A program made the position numbers and the translations under genes. From positions 1-10,381 of the forward strand of contig CAZJBA010000108.1 of assembly GCA_964544065.1 (NCBI GenBank): a stretch of DNA of 10,381 nt, written 5' to 3'. This stretch comes from JAYELX01 sp964544065 (GTDB lineage Bacteria > Chloroflexota > Anaerolineae > Anaerolineales > UBA11858). Positions 1 through 6,944 of this stretch are shown piece by piece. The notes under the pieces are model-generated. The model saw nothing but the letters and a program-made list of their open reading frames with translations, made no database searches and was not told the origin of the DNA. Position 1 is the first letter of the stretch. The number at the start of each line of letters is the position of its first letter.

Positions 1-11
1 TCGATATACAT
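1..11 (-). CDS. Start of a minus-strand gene running off the left edge (partial)
   Basis: An ATG reads leftward from position 11 (codons for Met-Tyr-Ile, then the window ends). It is preceded by AGGAG (positions 23 to 19, minus strand) with 7 bases between it and the ATG, which is ideal for a ribosome binding site. The product cannot be identified from three codons. It follows the sulfatase-like operon in the same direction, but a 550-base gap holding a MITE separates them, so it probably has its own promoter. Confidence 0.55.
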
Positions 12-18
12 GGTCAAA

Positions 19-23
19 CTCCT
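19..23 (-). promoter_or_regulatory. Shine-Dalgarno (AGGAG) for the left-edge gene
   Basis: AGGAG on the minus strand lies 7 bases before the ATG at position 11. It is the main reason for calling a real gene start at the edge. Confidence 0.55.
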
Positions 24-57
24 TTATTTCTTTGATTTGTGTGTACACTCAAAACCG

Positions 58-84
58 ATTATCCGTTTTGAGGTATCTTCTCAA
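58..84 (-). promoter_or_regulatory. Possible hybrid promoter using the MITE end as -35
   Basis: Reading leftward, the end of the MITE gives TTGAGA (84 to 79). After 15 bases comes GATAAT (63 to 58), upstream of the left-edge gene. The 15-base spacer is shorter than the ideal 17, so this is a weak call. If real, the -35 comes from the inserted element and the -10 from native DNA. Confidence 0.25.
65..72. repeat. Target-site duplication of MITE copy 1, left
   Basis: GTTTTGAG is identical to 286-293 on the other side of the element. It is also one arm of a native 8-bp inverted repeat with CTCAAAAC at 48-55. Confidence 0.85.
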
Positions 85-285
85 AAAATCGGGGAATATG
101 TAGCCGAGATTTCCAAACCTGTGGTGAGCATTGTCGAACCATCTCGCTTCTGCGGGGTCACTGTGTGCGCCTGGCCGCAGGCCCGCAACACCGAAGGTGC
201 GCATACCGAAGGTACGCAGAGCGAGCGAAGCGCGGCGTAGAAACCCCGGCTACGCAACCGTTTCCCCAAAATATTGAGAAGATAC
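73..285. mobile_element. MITE, copy 1 (213 bp), TIR GTATCTTCTCAA, 8-bp target duplication
   Basis: The element begins GTATCTTCTCAA (73-84) and ends with the exact inverse TTGAGAAGATAC (274-285). The inverted similarity continues inward to GGGG (91-94) and CCCC (264-267). It is bounded by an exact 8-bp direct repeat GTTTTGAG (65-72 and 286-293), as expected of a target-site duplication made by a DDE transposase. It has no transposase gene and is too short for one, so it is non-autonomous. A second copy of the family is at 8721-8880. Inside it sits a 49-nt GC-rich repeat (184-232) shared with 7723-7771. The parent insertion-sequence family is not recognised. Confidence 0.85.
184..232. repeat. 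49-nt GC-rich dispersed repeat, copy 1
   Basis: This stretch is the exact reverse complement of 7723-7771. It contains two near-identical 15-base units built round ACCGAAGGT, each able to form a very small hairpin (ACC/GGT with a GAA loop). Similarity to the right-hand copy continues loosely outward (GGCGCACACAG near 163-173). It lies within MITE copy 1 but is not part of its terminal repeats. It is probably a widespread genome-specific repeat and shows no sign of coding. Confidence 0.85.
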
Positions 286-293
286 GTTTTGAG
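286..293. repeat. Target-site duplication of MITE copy 1, right
   Basis: GTTTTGAG is identical to 65-72 and directly abuts the end of the terminal inverted repeat. Confidence 0.85.
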
Positions 294-560
294 CTTCTAT
301 TAGCCGGTTCTAGGGAAGTCCCTGGCGAACTTTATCGGTCAACTTCCGCGAGGCTTGATTCTAGCATGTTTGCTCGTTTATCGGCAAATATTCTACTTAT
401 GGTCCAAGGGCAATCGCATTTGCAAATAATCAGCGCACTGAACAGCGTTGAAGTGGGCGGATTTGCCCTTGACGCATCCTTCAACAATGTTCAGGATGCT
501 TGTTGCTTTGGGCTTGGCACCTGAATGCGATTGCGCTGGCTTGTGATCTCTTGATCCTGT
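294..560. other. Non-coding stretch rich in inverted repeats, 3' of the sulfatase-like operon
   Basis: No gene is supported here. It contains inverted repeats GCAATCGCATT (410-420) with its inverse (524-534), CAAGGGCAA (405-413) with its inverse (463-471), and a 7-bp hairpin GCATCCT/AGGATGC (474-480, 493-499). No flanking target duplication was found, so it is not called a MITE. None of the hairpins has the T-run needed for a minus-strand intrinsic terminator, so the end of the operon transcript is not identified. Confidence 0.5.
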
Positions 561-2084
561 TTATTGATACGCTTGGCTCAACTTCTCTATCTTGGCTTGC
601 AAGATGCCCTGGAATTCATCGACGAGCGATTTTCTCTCCGGTGCCAGATTGTGCAATTCCTCGGGATCAGCGGCGAGATCGTATAACTCAATGACTTCGT
701 CTTCGTCGCCCAATTCTTCGTAGCCAAAGGACCACATCAGCTTGAGACGTTCTCGCAAGAGCATGGCTGTCGCCGCGAGAATTTCTCCTTTTTTGTCGAT
801 TATCTCGACCTGGATGGTGGAGATATCGCGCTCATGAGCGGAAGAGGGTTCGGAAAACGGCGGCATGACGACGCCCTCCGCCCAAGCGGGGATCTCCTGA
901 TCGGCCACCTGACAGAGCGTCGGCAGCAGATCGATCGCGCTGGTATTGTCATGAACATCGATACGTGACTCTTGACCGGGAGGAAAGATCACCAGCGGGA
1001 CATGCATGAGGGGCTGGTAGAAAACAGGGGTCGTGTGGCCGATGATGCCGCGCTCGAAAATTTCGCCATGATCGGTCGTCAAGATCAGCCAGGTATTTTC
1101 TAAAATCCCGCTTTCTTCCAATTGGCGATAGAGACGCTCGAATTCGGCATCGACATAGAGCGAAAATTCATCATACCAGCGCCTTTCCTCGATGATGTTT
1201 CCTTTTGCATAGGCACCCTTGAAAAAGTGATCGGGCTTGCTGATCGGCTGATAGCCGTCATGCGCAAAGGTGTCGTAGAAATCAACCCGAGTGTGATAGG
1301 GATCATGGGGCGGAAAAAGGTGATAGTAGCTCAAAAAGGGTTGATGCGTGGATTCGGTCATGGCCGCAATCCAGTCGATAGCGTCTTCCAAGACGAAGAA
1401 TTCTAACCCATCGTGATCGGGCACTCCCCGAGGGAAGATTTGTTTCAATGTTTGGGAGCGTTTCCTCTTGTACGTTTCGTAAAGTTTCGCCAAAAAGAGG
1501 GAAAAGGAAAAGCCGTCTTCATGTTGTTTGAGAGCCCGATTCTTGCTGATAGAAGCGATGTCAAAATCGTTCCGGAAGGCAGCGCTAAATGCAGCGTCGT
1601 TTTCAAAATACAAACGCTCCCAGGGGGTCAACTCGTCAATGTCAGCCATGAATTGTAGCAGGAGCGTATTCGCCAATGGATTGTGGGTATATGCCATGCG
1701 GTGATGGGATGAAAAGGCTTCAAAGATCGTTTTCTGGATGAGATGGTCTTCAACTGTATCGTCATAGTTAAAGGCGTGATGTGTCCAGGGAGTGACGCCT
1801 GTCAACAACGAGGCTGTGCCAGGGGTGGTGTAATAGCTGCCGGCATAATGGTTGTGATAGACGATCGCTTTTTCGGCTAAACGCTCGAGTTTGGGCGTCG
1901 TCTTGCGCTCGTAGCCATACAGGGACATGTTCGCTGCCGCCCAGGCATCGAAAAGAATAATCAGCACATTCTCGGCGCCGTCATCGGATCTGTTCAGGTT
2001 GGAAAGACTTAAGGGCGCGATGTGGCTGAGCGATAGTAGGCTGGCAAATTTGAGGAAGTCGCGGCGGGTCACGGAAGACGTCAT
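561..2084 (-). CDS. Tat-exported sulfatase-like enzyme with Thr nucleophile (tandem copy 4 of 4)
   Basis: A 507-aa member of the alkaline-phosphatase/sulfatase superfamily, last of four tandem paralogs in transcription order. Residues 6-12 read TRRDFLK, a twin-arginine (Tat) motif, followed by a short hydrophobic run. Likely metal and active-site residues are Asp46 (FDAW), Thr86 in YTTPGTASLLTG, Asp338-His339 (TTDHGE) and His350 (GHTTP). His260 in PPHDPYH is another conserved candidate. The C-terminal ELYDLAADPEELHNLA matches the LYDLxxDPxExxNL tail of arylsulfatases. Classic type I sulfatases need C/S-x-P-x-R, but here it is T-T-P-G-T. Formylglycine cannot form, and a Thr nucleophile as in LtaS or EptA-type phosphotransferases is more likely. 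The substrate is unknown. It starts 33 bases after copy 3 ends. Confidence 0.9.
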   Translation of the reverse strand: MTSSVTRRDFLKFASLLSLSHIAPLSLSNLNRSDDGAENVLIILFDAWAAANMSLYGYERKTTPKLERLAEKAIVYHNHYAGSYYTTPGTASLLTGVTPWTHHAFNYDDTVEDHLIQKTIFEAFSSHHRMAYTHNPLANTLLLQFMADIDELTPWERLYFENDAAFSAAFRNDFDIASISKNRALKQHEDGFSFSLFLAKLYETYKRKRSQTLKQIFPRGVPDHDGLEFFVLEDAIDWIAAMTESTHQPFLSYYHLFPPHDPYHTRVDFYDTFAHDGYQPISKPDHFFKGAYAKGNIIEERRWYDEFSLYVDAEFERLYRQLEESGILENTWLILTTDHGEIFERGIIGHTTPVFYQPLMHVPLVIFPPGQESRIDVHDNTSAIDLLPTLCQVADQEIPAWAEGVVMPPFSEPSSAHERDISTIQVEIIDKKGEILAATAMLLRERLKLMWSFGYEELGDEDEVIELYDLAADPEELHNLAPERKSLVDEFQGILQAKIEKLSQAYQ

Positions 2085-2117
2085 GATTATTCGATAGTGG
2101 TTTTCTTGAGCAATTTT

Positions 2118-3641
2118 TTATCCATATGATTGATCCAACTGCTCAAGCTTTTTTCTTAAGATCCCTAGGAGTTCTTCGGCAACTTCTTTTTGCTGAGGAT
2201 AGAGATTGTTTAATTCTTCAGGATCGGTATCGAGATCATAAAGTTCGATGACTTCTCCTTGCTCTTGAATGGGCTCATAGCCGAAGAACCAGAATAGTTC
2301 ATAATGATCTTGCATGATCATGGCGGTGCCCTCTCGGATCGAACCATTTTTGTTCAGTTTCTCGATTTGTACGGACGTGAGCATGCGATCTTTGCTTGCC
2401 TCGGAACCATGAAAAGGTGGCAAAACGGTACCCTCAGCCCAACCGGCTTTTGCTTGTCCTGTCACCCGTAGCAAGGTGGGTAGCAGGTCCAGGGCGCTGG
2501 TTCTTTCGTAGATGTCAACCCTCGAATCTTGCCCCGGTGGGAAAATGATCAGGGGAACGTGTATAACCGGCTGATAAAAAACCGGCTTGGTATGTCCTAG
2601 AATACCACGGGAGAACATTTCGCCGTGATCCGTGGTGACGATCAGCCAGGTGTTATCCAAGGTGCCGCTTTGTTCCATCTGACGGTAAAGCCGCTCGAAT
2701 TCCGCATCCACATAGAGGATGAATTCATCATACCAGCGTCGCTGAATGTCGATTTTCTCTTCGGGGTGCATTCTCTCGAAAAAGTGCTCGGGCTTGTTGA
2801 TCGGCTCGTAGCCATCGTGGGCGAAAATATTGTAGAACTCTTCTCGTGTGTGATATGGGTCATGCGGCGGGAAAAAGTGATAATAACCCAAAAAGGGTTG
2901 TGGCGTCGTTTCGGTCACGCTCAAAACCCAATCGATGCCGTCTTCTAACAAGAAGAAATTGACCCCTTCGTTGTCGGGAACCCCGCGGGGGAAGTTGGCC
3001 GAGACTCTTTCCATCCTTTTCTTTTTATAGGCTTCGTATAACTTAGAAAGAAAAAGCGAATACGAAAAGCCGTCATCCTGTTGCCGCAGAGCGCGGTTTT
3101 TGCTGATCGCAGCAATGTCAAGATCATTTCTGACGGCCGAGGTGAACACAGCGTCGTTCTCGAAATATAAACGCTCCCAGGGGGTGTAGGTATCCAGGGC
3201 ACCAATGAATTGGCGCAGTAACGTGTCAGTGAAGGCATTGTGCGAATAGCCCAGCCGGTGGTATCCCGGAAAGGCGTGAAAAATCGATTTTTCGGCCAAA
3301 GTGTCTTTGACGGTCGCATTAACGTCGAAGGCGTGGTGCGCCCACGGCGTTGTGCCCGTCAGCAGCGAGGCCGTTCCCGGTGTGGTGTAATGGCTGCCGG
3401 CATAATGATTGTGATAAACAATCGCTTTTTCGGCCAGGCGTTCCAACTTGGGCGTCGTTTCCCGCTCGTAACCGTAGAGAGACATATTGGCTGCTGACCA
3501 GGCATCAAAGACCAGGATGAGCATATTTTGGTTCTTTTCATCCTTGCTTTGCAGGCCTTTGATCGATGCGGGGACGGCGTGACTCAAGGAAAAGAGACTG
3601 GCAAGTTTTATAAAGTCGCGTCGAGTCAAATTTGGTTTCAT
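2118..3641 (-). CDS. Tat-exported sulfatase-like enzyme with Thr nucleophile (tandem copy 3 of 4)
   Basis: A 507-aa paralog of its neighbours along the whole length. The Tat motif TRRDFIK is at residues 6-12. Superfamily residues are Asp46 (FDAW), Thr86 (YTTPGTASLLTG), Asp338-His339 (TTDHGE), His350 (GHTKP) and His260 (PPHDPYH). The tail reads ELYDLDTDPEELNNL. The ATG overlaps the previous gene's stop by ATGA (3641 to 3638), a strong sign of translational coupling and one transcript. Like the others it lacks the sulfatase Cys/Ser and the Arg two positions after the Pro, so 'sulfatase' is a fold label and not a proven activity. Possible roles are phosphodiester or phosphonate-ester hydrolysis or head-group transfer. 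No metal or substrate can be read from the sequence. Confidence 0.9.
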   Translation of the reverse strand: MKPNLTRRDFIKLASLFSLSHAVPASIKGLQSKDEKNQNMLILVFDAWSAANMSLYGYERETTPKLERLAEKAIVYHNHYAGSHYTTPGTASLLTGTTPWAHHAFDVNATVKDTLAEKSIFHAFPGYHRLGYSHNAFTDTLLRQFIGALDTYTPWERLYFENDAVFTSAVRNDLDIAAISKNRALRQQDDGFSYSLFLSKLYEAYKKKRMERVSANFPRGVPDNEGVNFFLLEDGIDWVLSVTETTPQPFLGYYHFFPPHDPYHTREEFYNIFAHDGYEPINKPEHFFERMHPEEKIDIQRRWYDEFILYVDAEFERLYRQMEQSGTLDNTWLIVTTDHGEMFSRGILGHTKPVFYQPVIHVPLIIFPPGQDSRVDIYERTSALDLLPTLLRVTGQAKAGWAEGTVLPPFHGSEASKDRMLTSVQIEKLNKNGSIREGTAMIMQDHYELFWFFGYEPIQEQGEVIELYDLDTDPEELNNLYPQQKEVAEELLGILRKKLEQLDQSYG

Positions 3642-5167
3642 TTTGGATTCTTGGACTGATTGAGCGCTGCCACATTCTGTTTCAAGACATCCAGCATATT
3701 GGCGGTGATGTCTTTTTGATCGGCGGACAGGTCGTTTAGCTCCTCGGGATCGGCTTGGAGATTGTAGAGTTCAACCAAGTCTTCTTCTTGGAGTTGCTTG
3801 TACCCGAACGACCAGATCAATTTGTAATCATCTTGGATCAGCATGGCCGTTGCTGCCAGCACATTGCCTTGTTTGTCTTCGATTTCGACCTGGATGGATG
3901 AGACGCTCTTTTTCTCACTCGAAGTGGATTCAGAGAATGGAGCCATCACCTGTCCCGCTGCCCAACCAGGCACTTCTTGTCCCGTAACATGTGCCAATGT
4001 TGGAAGTAGATCGATGGCGCTCGTTGTCTGATAAACATCTATTCGAGACTCTTGTCCGGGCGGGAAAATCAGCAGCGGCACACGGATCACCGGTTGGTAG
4101 AAAATGGGCGTTAGATGCCCACGGATGCCGCGCTCGAACATTTCACCGTGATCGGTAGTTACCACCAGCCATGTTTTTTCGAGAGTTCCATTCCTTTCCA
4201 ATTCATCATATAGCCTAGCAAACTCCGCATCCACGTAAAGCAAGAATTCGTCATACCAGCGCCGTTGATGATCGGCGCGCCCCTCCGCGGAAAAGCCTTT
4301 GAGAAAATGCTTTGGTTTAGGGGGCGGTTTGTATTTGTCATCGGCGAAGGAGTCGAGGAAATCAATGCGAGTATGATAAGGGCTATGCGGTGGGTAAAGA
4401 TGATAGTAACCCAAAAAAGGCTGTTCTGTGCTTTCAGCTATGCTGTTGATCCAATCAACGGAATCCTCTAGCAGGAAGAAGTCAAAGCCACCCTGTCCAG
4501 GCACGCCGCGGGGAAAATACTCCCCGACCCTGTTGGCGCGTCTGCGTTTGTAGCTTTGATAGAGTCTAGCAAGAAAAAGTGTATAAGAGAAACCGTCGTC
4601 CTTTTGTTTGAGCGCCTGATTACGGCTAACGAAAGCGGTATCGAAATCTTTGTTGAAAAACGATGTGAACACCCGATCGCTCTCGAAGAAAAGGTGCTCT
4701 CTGGGGGTGAGTTTGTCAAGATCGTTGATCAGTTGTTGCAAGAGAGCATTCGCCAAAGGATTGTGCGTATAGGCCAAGCGGTGATAGTGTGGAAATGCGC
4801 TAAAGATATTGTTTTGGGCTACTTGGTTTGCCAATTTGGCGTGGAGATTGAAGGCCCGGTTCGTCCATGGCGTTGTGCCTGTCAAAAATGAGGCGGTGCC
4901 AGGGGTTGTATAGTGACTACCGGCGTAATGATTATGGTAGACAATCGCTTTCTCGGCCAGGCGTTCCAGGTTGGGAGTAGTCCTGCGTGGGTATCCGTAC
5001 AGAGACATGTTTGCTGCGGCCCAGGCATCGAAGACGAGAATGAGAACATTCTCAAGGTTGGGAGTGCTAACAGCTTTCGATTTCTTCGTCGCCGGGGGCA
5101 GAGCGTGGCTTAAGGAGACGAGGCTGGCGAATTTTAGAAAATCGCGTCGGGTCAATGATGACTTCAT
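3638..5167 (-). CDS. Tat-exported sulfatase-like enzyme with Thr nucleophile (tandem copy 2 of 4)
   Basis: A 509-aa protein. The Tat motif TRRDFLK is at residues 6-12, followed by a short hydrophobic segment and a Lys-rich linker. Key residues are Asp47 (FDAW), Thr87 (YTTPGTASFLTG), Asp339-His340 (TTDHGE), His351 (GHLTP) and His261 in PPHSPYH. The C-terminal motif is ELYNLQADPEELNDL. It departs from its siblings at several spots: TPREHLFFES replaces the common TPWERLYFEN, and PPHSPYH replaces PPHDPYH. This suggests drift or different substrate fit. It lies 11 bases after copy 1 and overlaps copy 3 by 4 bases. No strong Shine-Dalgarno precedes its ATG, so it probably depends on coupling to the upstream gene. 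Confidence 0.9.
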   Translation of the reverse strand: MKSSLTRRDFLKFASLVSLSHALPPATKKSKAVSTPNLENVLILVFDAWAAANMSLYGYPRRTTPNLERLAEKAIVYHNHYAGSHYTTPGTASFLTGTTPWTNRAFNLHAKLANQVAQNNIFSAFPHYHRLAYTHNPLANALLQQLINDLDKLTPREHLFFESDRVFTSFFNKDFDTAFVSRNQALKQKDDGFSYTLFLARLYQSYKRRRANRVGEYFPRGVPGQGGFDFFLLEDSVDWINSIAESTEQPFLGYYHLYPPHSPYHTRIDFLDSFADDKYKPPPKPKHFLKGFSAEGRADHQRRWYDEFLLYVDAEFARLYDELERNGTLEKTWLVVTTDHGEMFERGIRGHLTPIFYQPVIRVPLLIFPPGQESRIDVYQTTSAIDLLPTLAHVTGQEVPGWAAGQVMAPFSESTSSEKKSVSSIQVEIEDKQGNVLAATAMLIQDDYKLIWSFGYKQLQEEDLVELYNLQADPEELNDLSADQKDITANMLDVLKQNVAALNQSKNPK

Positions 5168-5178
5168 GAATTTTTTAA

Positions 5179-6711
5179 TTATCCAACATACGATTGATCC
5201 AATTCTTGGACTTTTGGCATCAAGATGCCGATCAATTCATCCGCAATATCTTTTCTTTGGTCCGATAGATCGTTTAATTCTTCGGGATCCTGGCCAAGGT
5301 CATAGAGTTCGATCATTTCTGATTCGGGCTTGATTTGATCATAACCATAATACCAGATCAGTTTGTAATCACCTTGAATCAGGATGGCTGTTGCCAATTC
5401 GATCGAGCCGGATTTATCGACTTTATCGACCTGGATGGATGAGAAGTCACGATTTTGCCCCGAAATCTCTTCGGAGAAAGGGGGCATGACGTCGCCTTCA
5501 GCCCAGTCGGCAGCGTCTTGTCCGGTGATGCTCAATAGCGTAGGCAGCAGGTCAATCGCGCTGGTTCGTTCATATATATCAACTCTCTGTTGTTGCCCCG
5601 GGGGGAAGATCAACAGAGGAATACGCAGAATGGGTTCATAGTACACAGGTTCAGAGTGGCCCAGAACACCGCGTTCAAACATCTCGCCGTGATCCGAGGT
5701 CAGGATTAACCAGGTATTTTCAAGGATGCCGGCCTGCTGCAAGCGTCGATAGAACCGGTTGAACTCAGAATCTACATAGAGTAGGAATTCATCATATGCT
5801 TGTCGGACACGATTGAATCTATCTTGGCTATAAAGGCGTTTGAAAAAATGATCCGGTTTGTCGATGGGTTTATAACCGTCTCCTTCGAAAGCATTATAGA
5901 AATCGATGCGTGTGTTATATGGATCATGGGGCGGCAAATAATGGTAATAGCCCAGGAAGGGCCGCTGGGACTCTATCAGCATGTCCGCTGTCCAATCGAT
6001 AGCATCTTCCATGATGAAGAAATCTACCCCAATATGGTCAGGTACACCGCGTGGAAAACTTTTTCTGATTTTGTTGATGCTTCTCGTTTTGTAGGCTTGA
6101 TACAGCCTCGAGAGATAGAGCGAAAATGAGTAACCATCTCCTTGTTGTTTCAGCGCTCGGTCACGCCCAATCGTGGCGTTATCGAAGTCGTTCTGGAACA
6201 ATCTGCTAAAGACAGCGTCATTTTCAAAATAGAGGCTCTCCCAAGGGGTGTAATCATCAATGTCTGCCAAAAATTGAAATAGGAGCACGTTTGTCAAAGG
6301 ATTATGGGTGTAAGCCAAGCGATGGTATTTTGAGAAGGCGTTGAAAATGTTCTTTTGGGCCAGGTGTTCCACTACGCGGTCGCTGTGTTCAAAAGCGTGG
6401 TGTGTCCAGGGGGTTGTGCTCGTCAACAGCGACGCTGTTCCCGGAGATGTGAAGTGGCTACTGGCATAATGGTTGTGGTAAACAATGGCTTTCTCTGCCA
6501 AACGGTCGATATTAGGGGTTGTCTTTCGCTCATAACCGTATAGCGAGGTATTGTCAGCCGTCCAAGCATCGAAAAGAATGAAAAGGATATTCTCTTTACC
6601 CACGTTGTCAGCACCATCTCTTTTTGAAGATAGCGTTGGGGGCAGGGAATAGCTAAGCGGCAACAGCCCGGCTAATGTTAGAAAATCTCGTCGAGTCAAA
6701 GATGATTTCAT
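5179..6711 (-). CDS. Tat-exported sulfatase-like enzyme with Thr nucleophile (tandem copy 1 of 4, first in operon)
   Basis: A 510-aa protein, first in the tandem run. The Tat-type start TRRDFLTLAGLLPLS is at residues 6-20. Conserved positions are Asp48 (FDAW), Thr88, Asp340-His341 (TSDHGE), His352 (GHSEP) and the tail ELYDLGQDPEELNDL. It is the most divergent copy at the active site: FTSPGTASLLTS replaces YTTPGTASLLTG, and PHDPYN replaces PHDPYH, losing the last His. Thr88 itself is kept. The start was chosen because it aligns with the other three N-termini. The upstream 440 bases are non-coding, so the operon promoter should lie there, but I see no convincing minus-strand -35/-10 pair. Export as a folded metalloenzyme is inferred from the Tat motif. 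Confidence 0.9.
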   Translation of the reverse strand: MKSSLTRRDFLTLAGLLPLSYSLPPTLSSKRDGADNVGKENILFILFDAWTADNTSLYGYERKTTPNIDRLAEKAIVYHNHYASSHFTSPGTASLLTSTTPWTHHAFEHSDRVVEHLAQKNIFNAFSKYHRLAYTHNPLTNVLLFQFLADIDDYTPWESLYFENDAVFSRLFQNDFDNATIGRDRALKQQGDGYSFSLYLSRLYQAYKTRSINKIRKSFPRGVPDHIGVDFFIMEDAIDWTADMLIESQRPFLGYYHYLPPHDPYNTRIDFYNAFEGDGYKPIDKPDHFFKRLYSQDRFNRVRQAYDEFLLYVDSEFNRFYRRLQQAGILENTWLILTSDHGEMFERGVLGHSEPVYYEPILRIPLLIFPPGQQQRVDIYERTSAIDLLPTLLSITGQDAADWAEGDVMPPFSEEISGQNRDFSSIQVDKVDKSGSIELATAILIQGDYKLIWYYGYDQIKPESEMIELYDLGQDPEELNDLSDQRKDIADELIGILMPKVQELDQSYVG

Positions 6712-6720
6712 AAAGGTTGA

Positions 6721-6741
6721 TTATCCATATGTTTGTTCTGA
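6721..6741 (-). pseudogene. Possible remnant 3' end of a fifth sulfatase-like copy
   Basis: Read on the minus strand, these 21 bases encode Ser-Glu-Gln-Thr-Tyr-Gly-stop. Copy 3 ends Leu-Asp-Gln-Ser-Tyr-Gly-stop, and 17 of 21 bases match. The stop lies 9 bases before the ATG of copy 1, similar to the 11-base spacing between copies 1 and 2. Further upstream the similarity is lost and an in-frame stop appears. Seven codons could match by chance. Confidence 0.3.
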
Positions 6742-6910
6742 TTACAGGTGTTAGACTCTCGTGGAAAGCCAATTTCCGCATCCGGCGAGCGCGGCGCCTG
6801 CCTACCGAGGCACGAGTGTCAGGAGCTTTTTTCAGTGGAAAGCACTCATTTTTCGGGAAGCATTTTACCACTGAACTGATCATCTGCGATAAGACTCCCC
6901 TTAGAATACC

Positions 6911-6939
6911 TTGTAATAGAACATATGTTCGGTTATAAT
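6911..6939 (+). promoter_or_regulatory. Sigma-70-type promoter TTGTAA-N17-TATAAT
   Basis: The -35 TTGTAA (6911-6916) and the perfect -10 TATAAT (6934-6939) are separated by exactly 17 bases. Transcription would start near 6946 and read rightward into a structured leader and the small ORFs. The LexA-like palindrome occupies most of the spacer, the usual place for a repressor to block RNA polymerase. Confidence 0.65.
6918..6931. promoter_or_regulatory. Putative LexA (SOS) box AGAACATATGTTCG
   Basis: GAACATATGTTC (6919-6930) is a perfect 12-bp palindrome. With one base on each side it matches the Bacillus-type LexA consensus CGAACRNRYGTTYG at 13 of 14 positions, the first base being A instead of C. 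It lies between the -35 and -10 of a good promoter. LexA control is inferred from motif and placement; no lexA gene is in the window. Confidence 0.6.
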
Positions 6940-6944
6940 AAAAG

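Noticed and set aside
184..232. CRISPR or tandem-repeat array from the CCGAAGG units
   Set aside because: There are only two 15-base units with no spacers of regular length. It is a dispersed repeat and not an array.
165..524. Plus-strand 119-codon frame on the left
   Set aside because: It begins inside MITE copy 1 and its 49-nt repeat and crosses the element boundary; no ribosome binding site and no recognisable protein.
1122..1658. Plus-strand open frames inside the sulfatase-like genes, repeated at equivalent places in each copy
   Set aside because: They are antisense shadows of paralogous coding sequence. The recurrence simply reflects homology of the four genes.
561..6711. Calling the four enzymes arylsulfatases
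   Set aside because: None has the C/S-x-P-x-R formylglycine motif. The fold and C-terminal tail fit the superfamily, but sulfatase chemistry is not supported.
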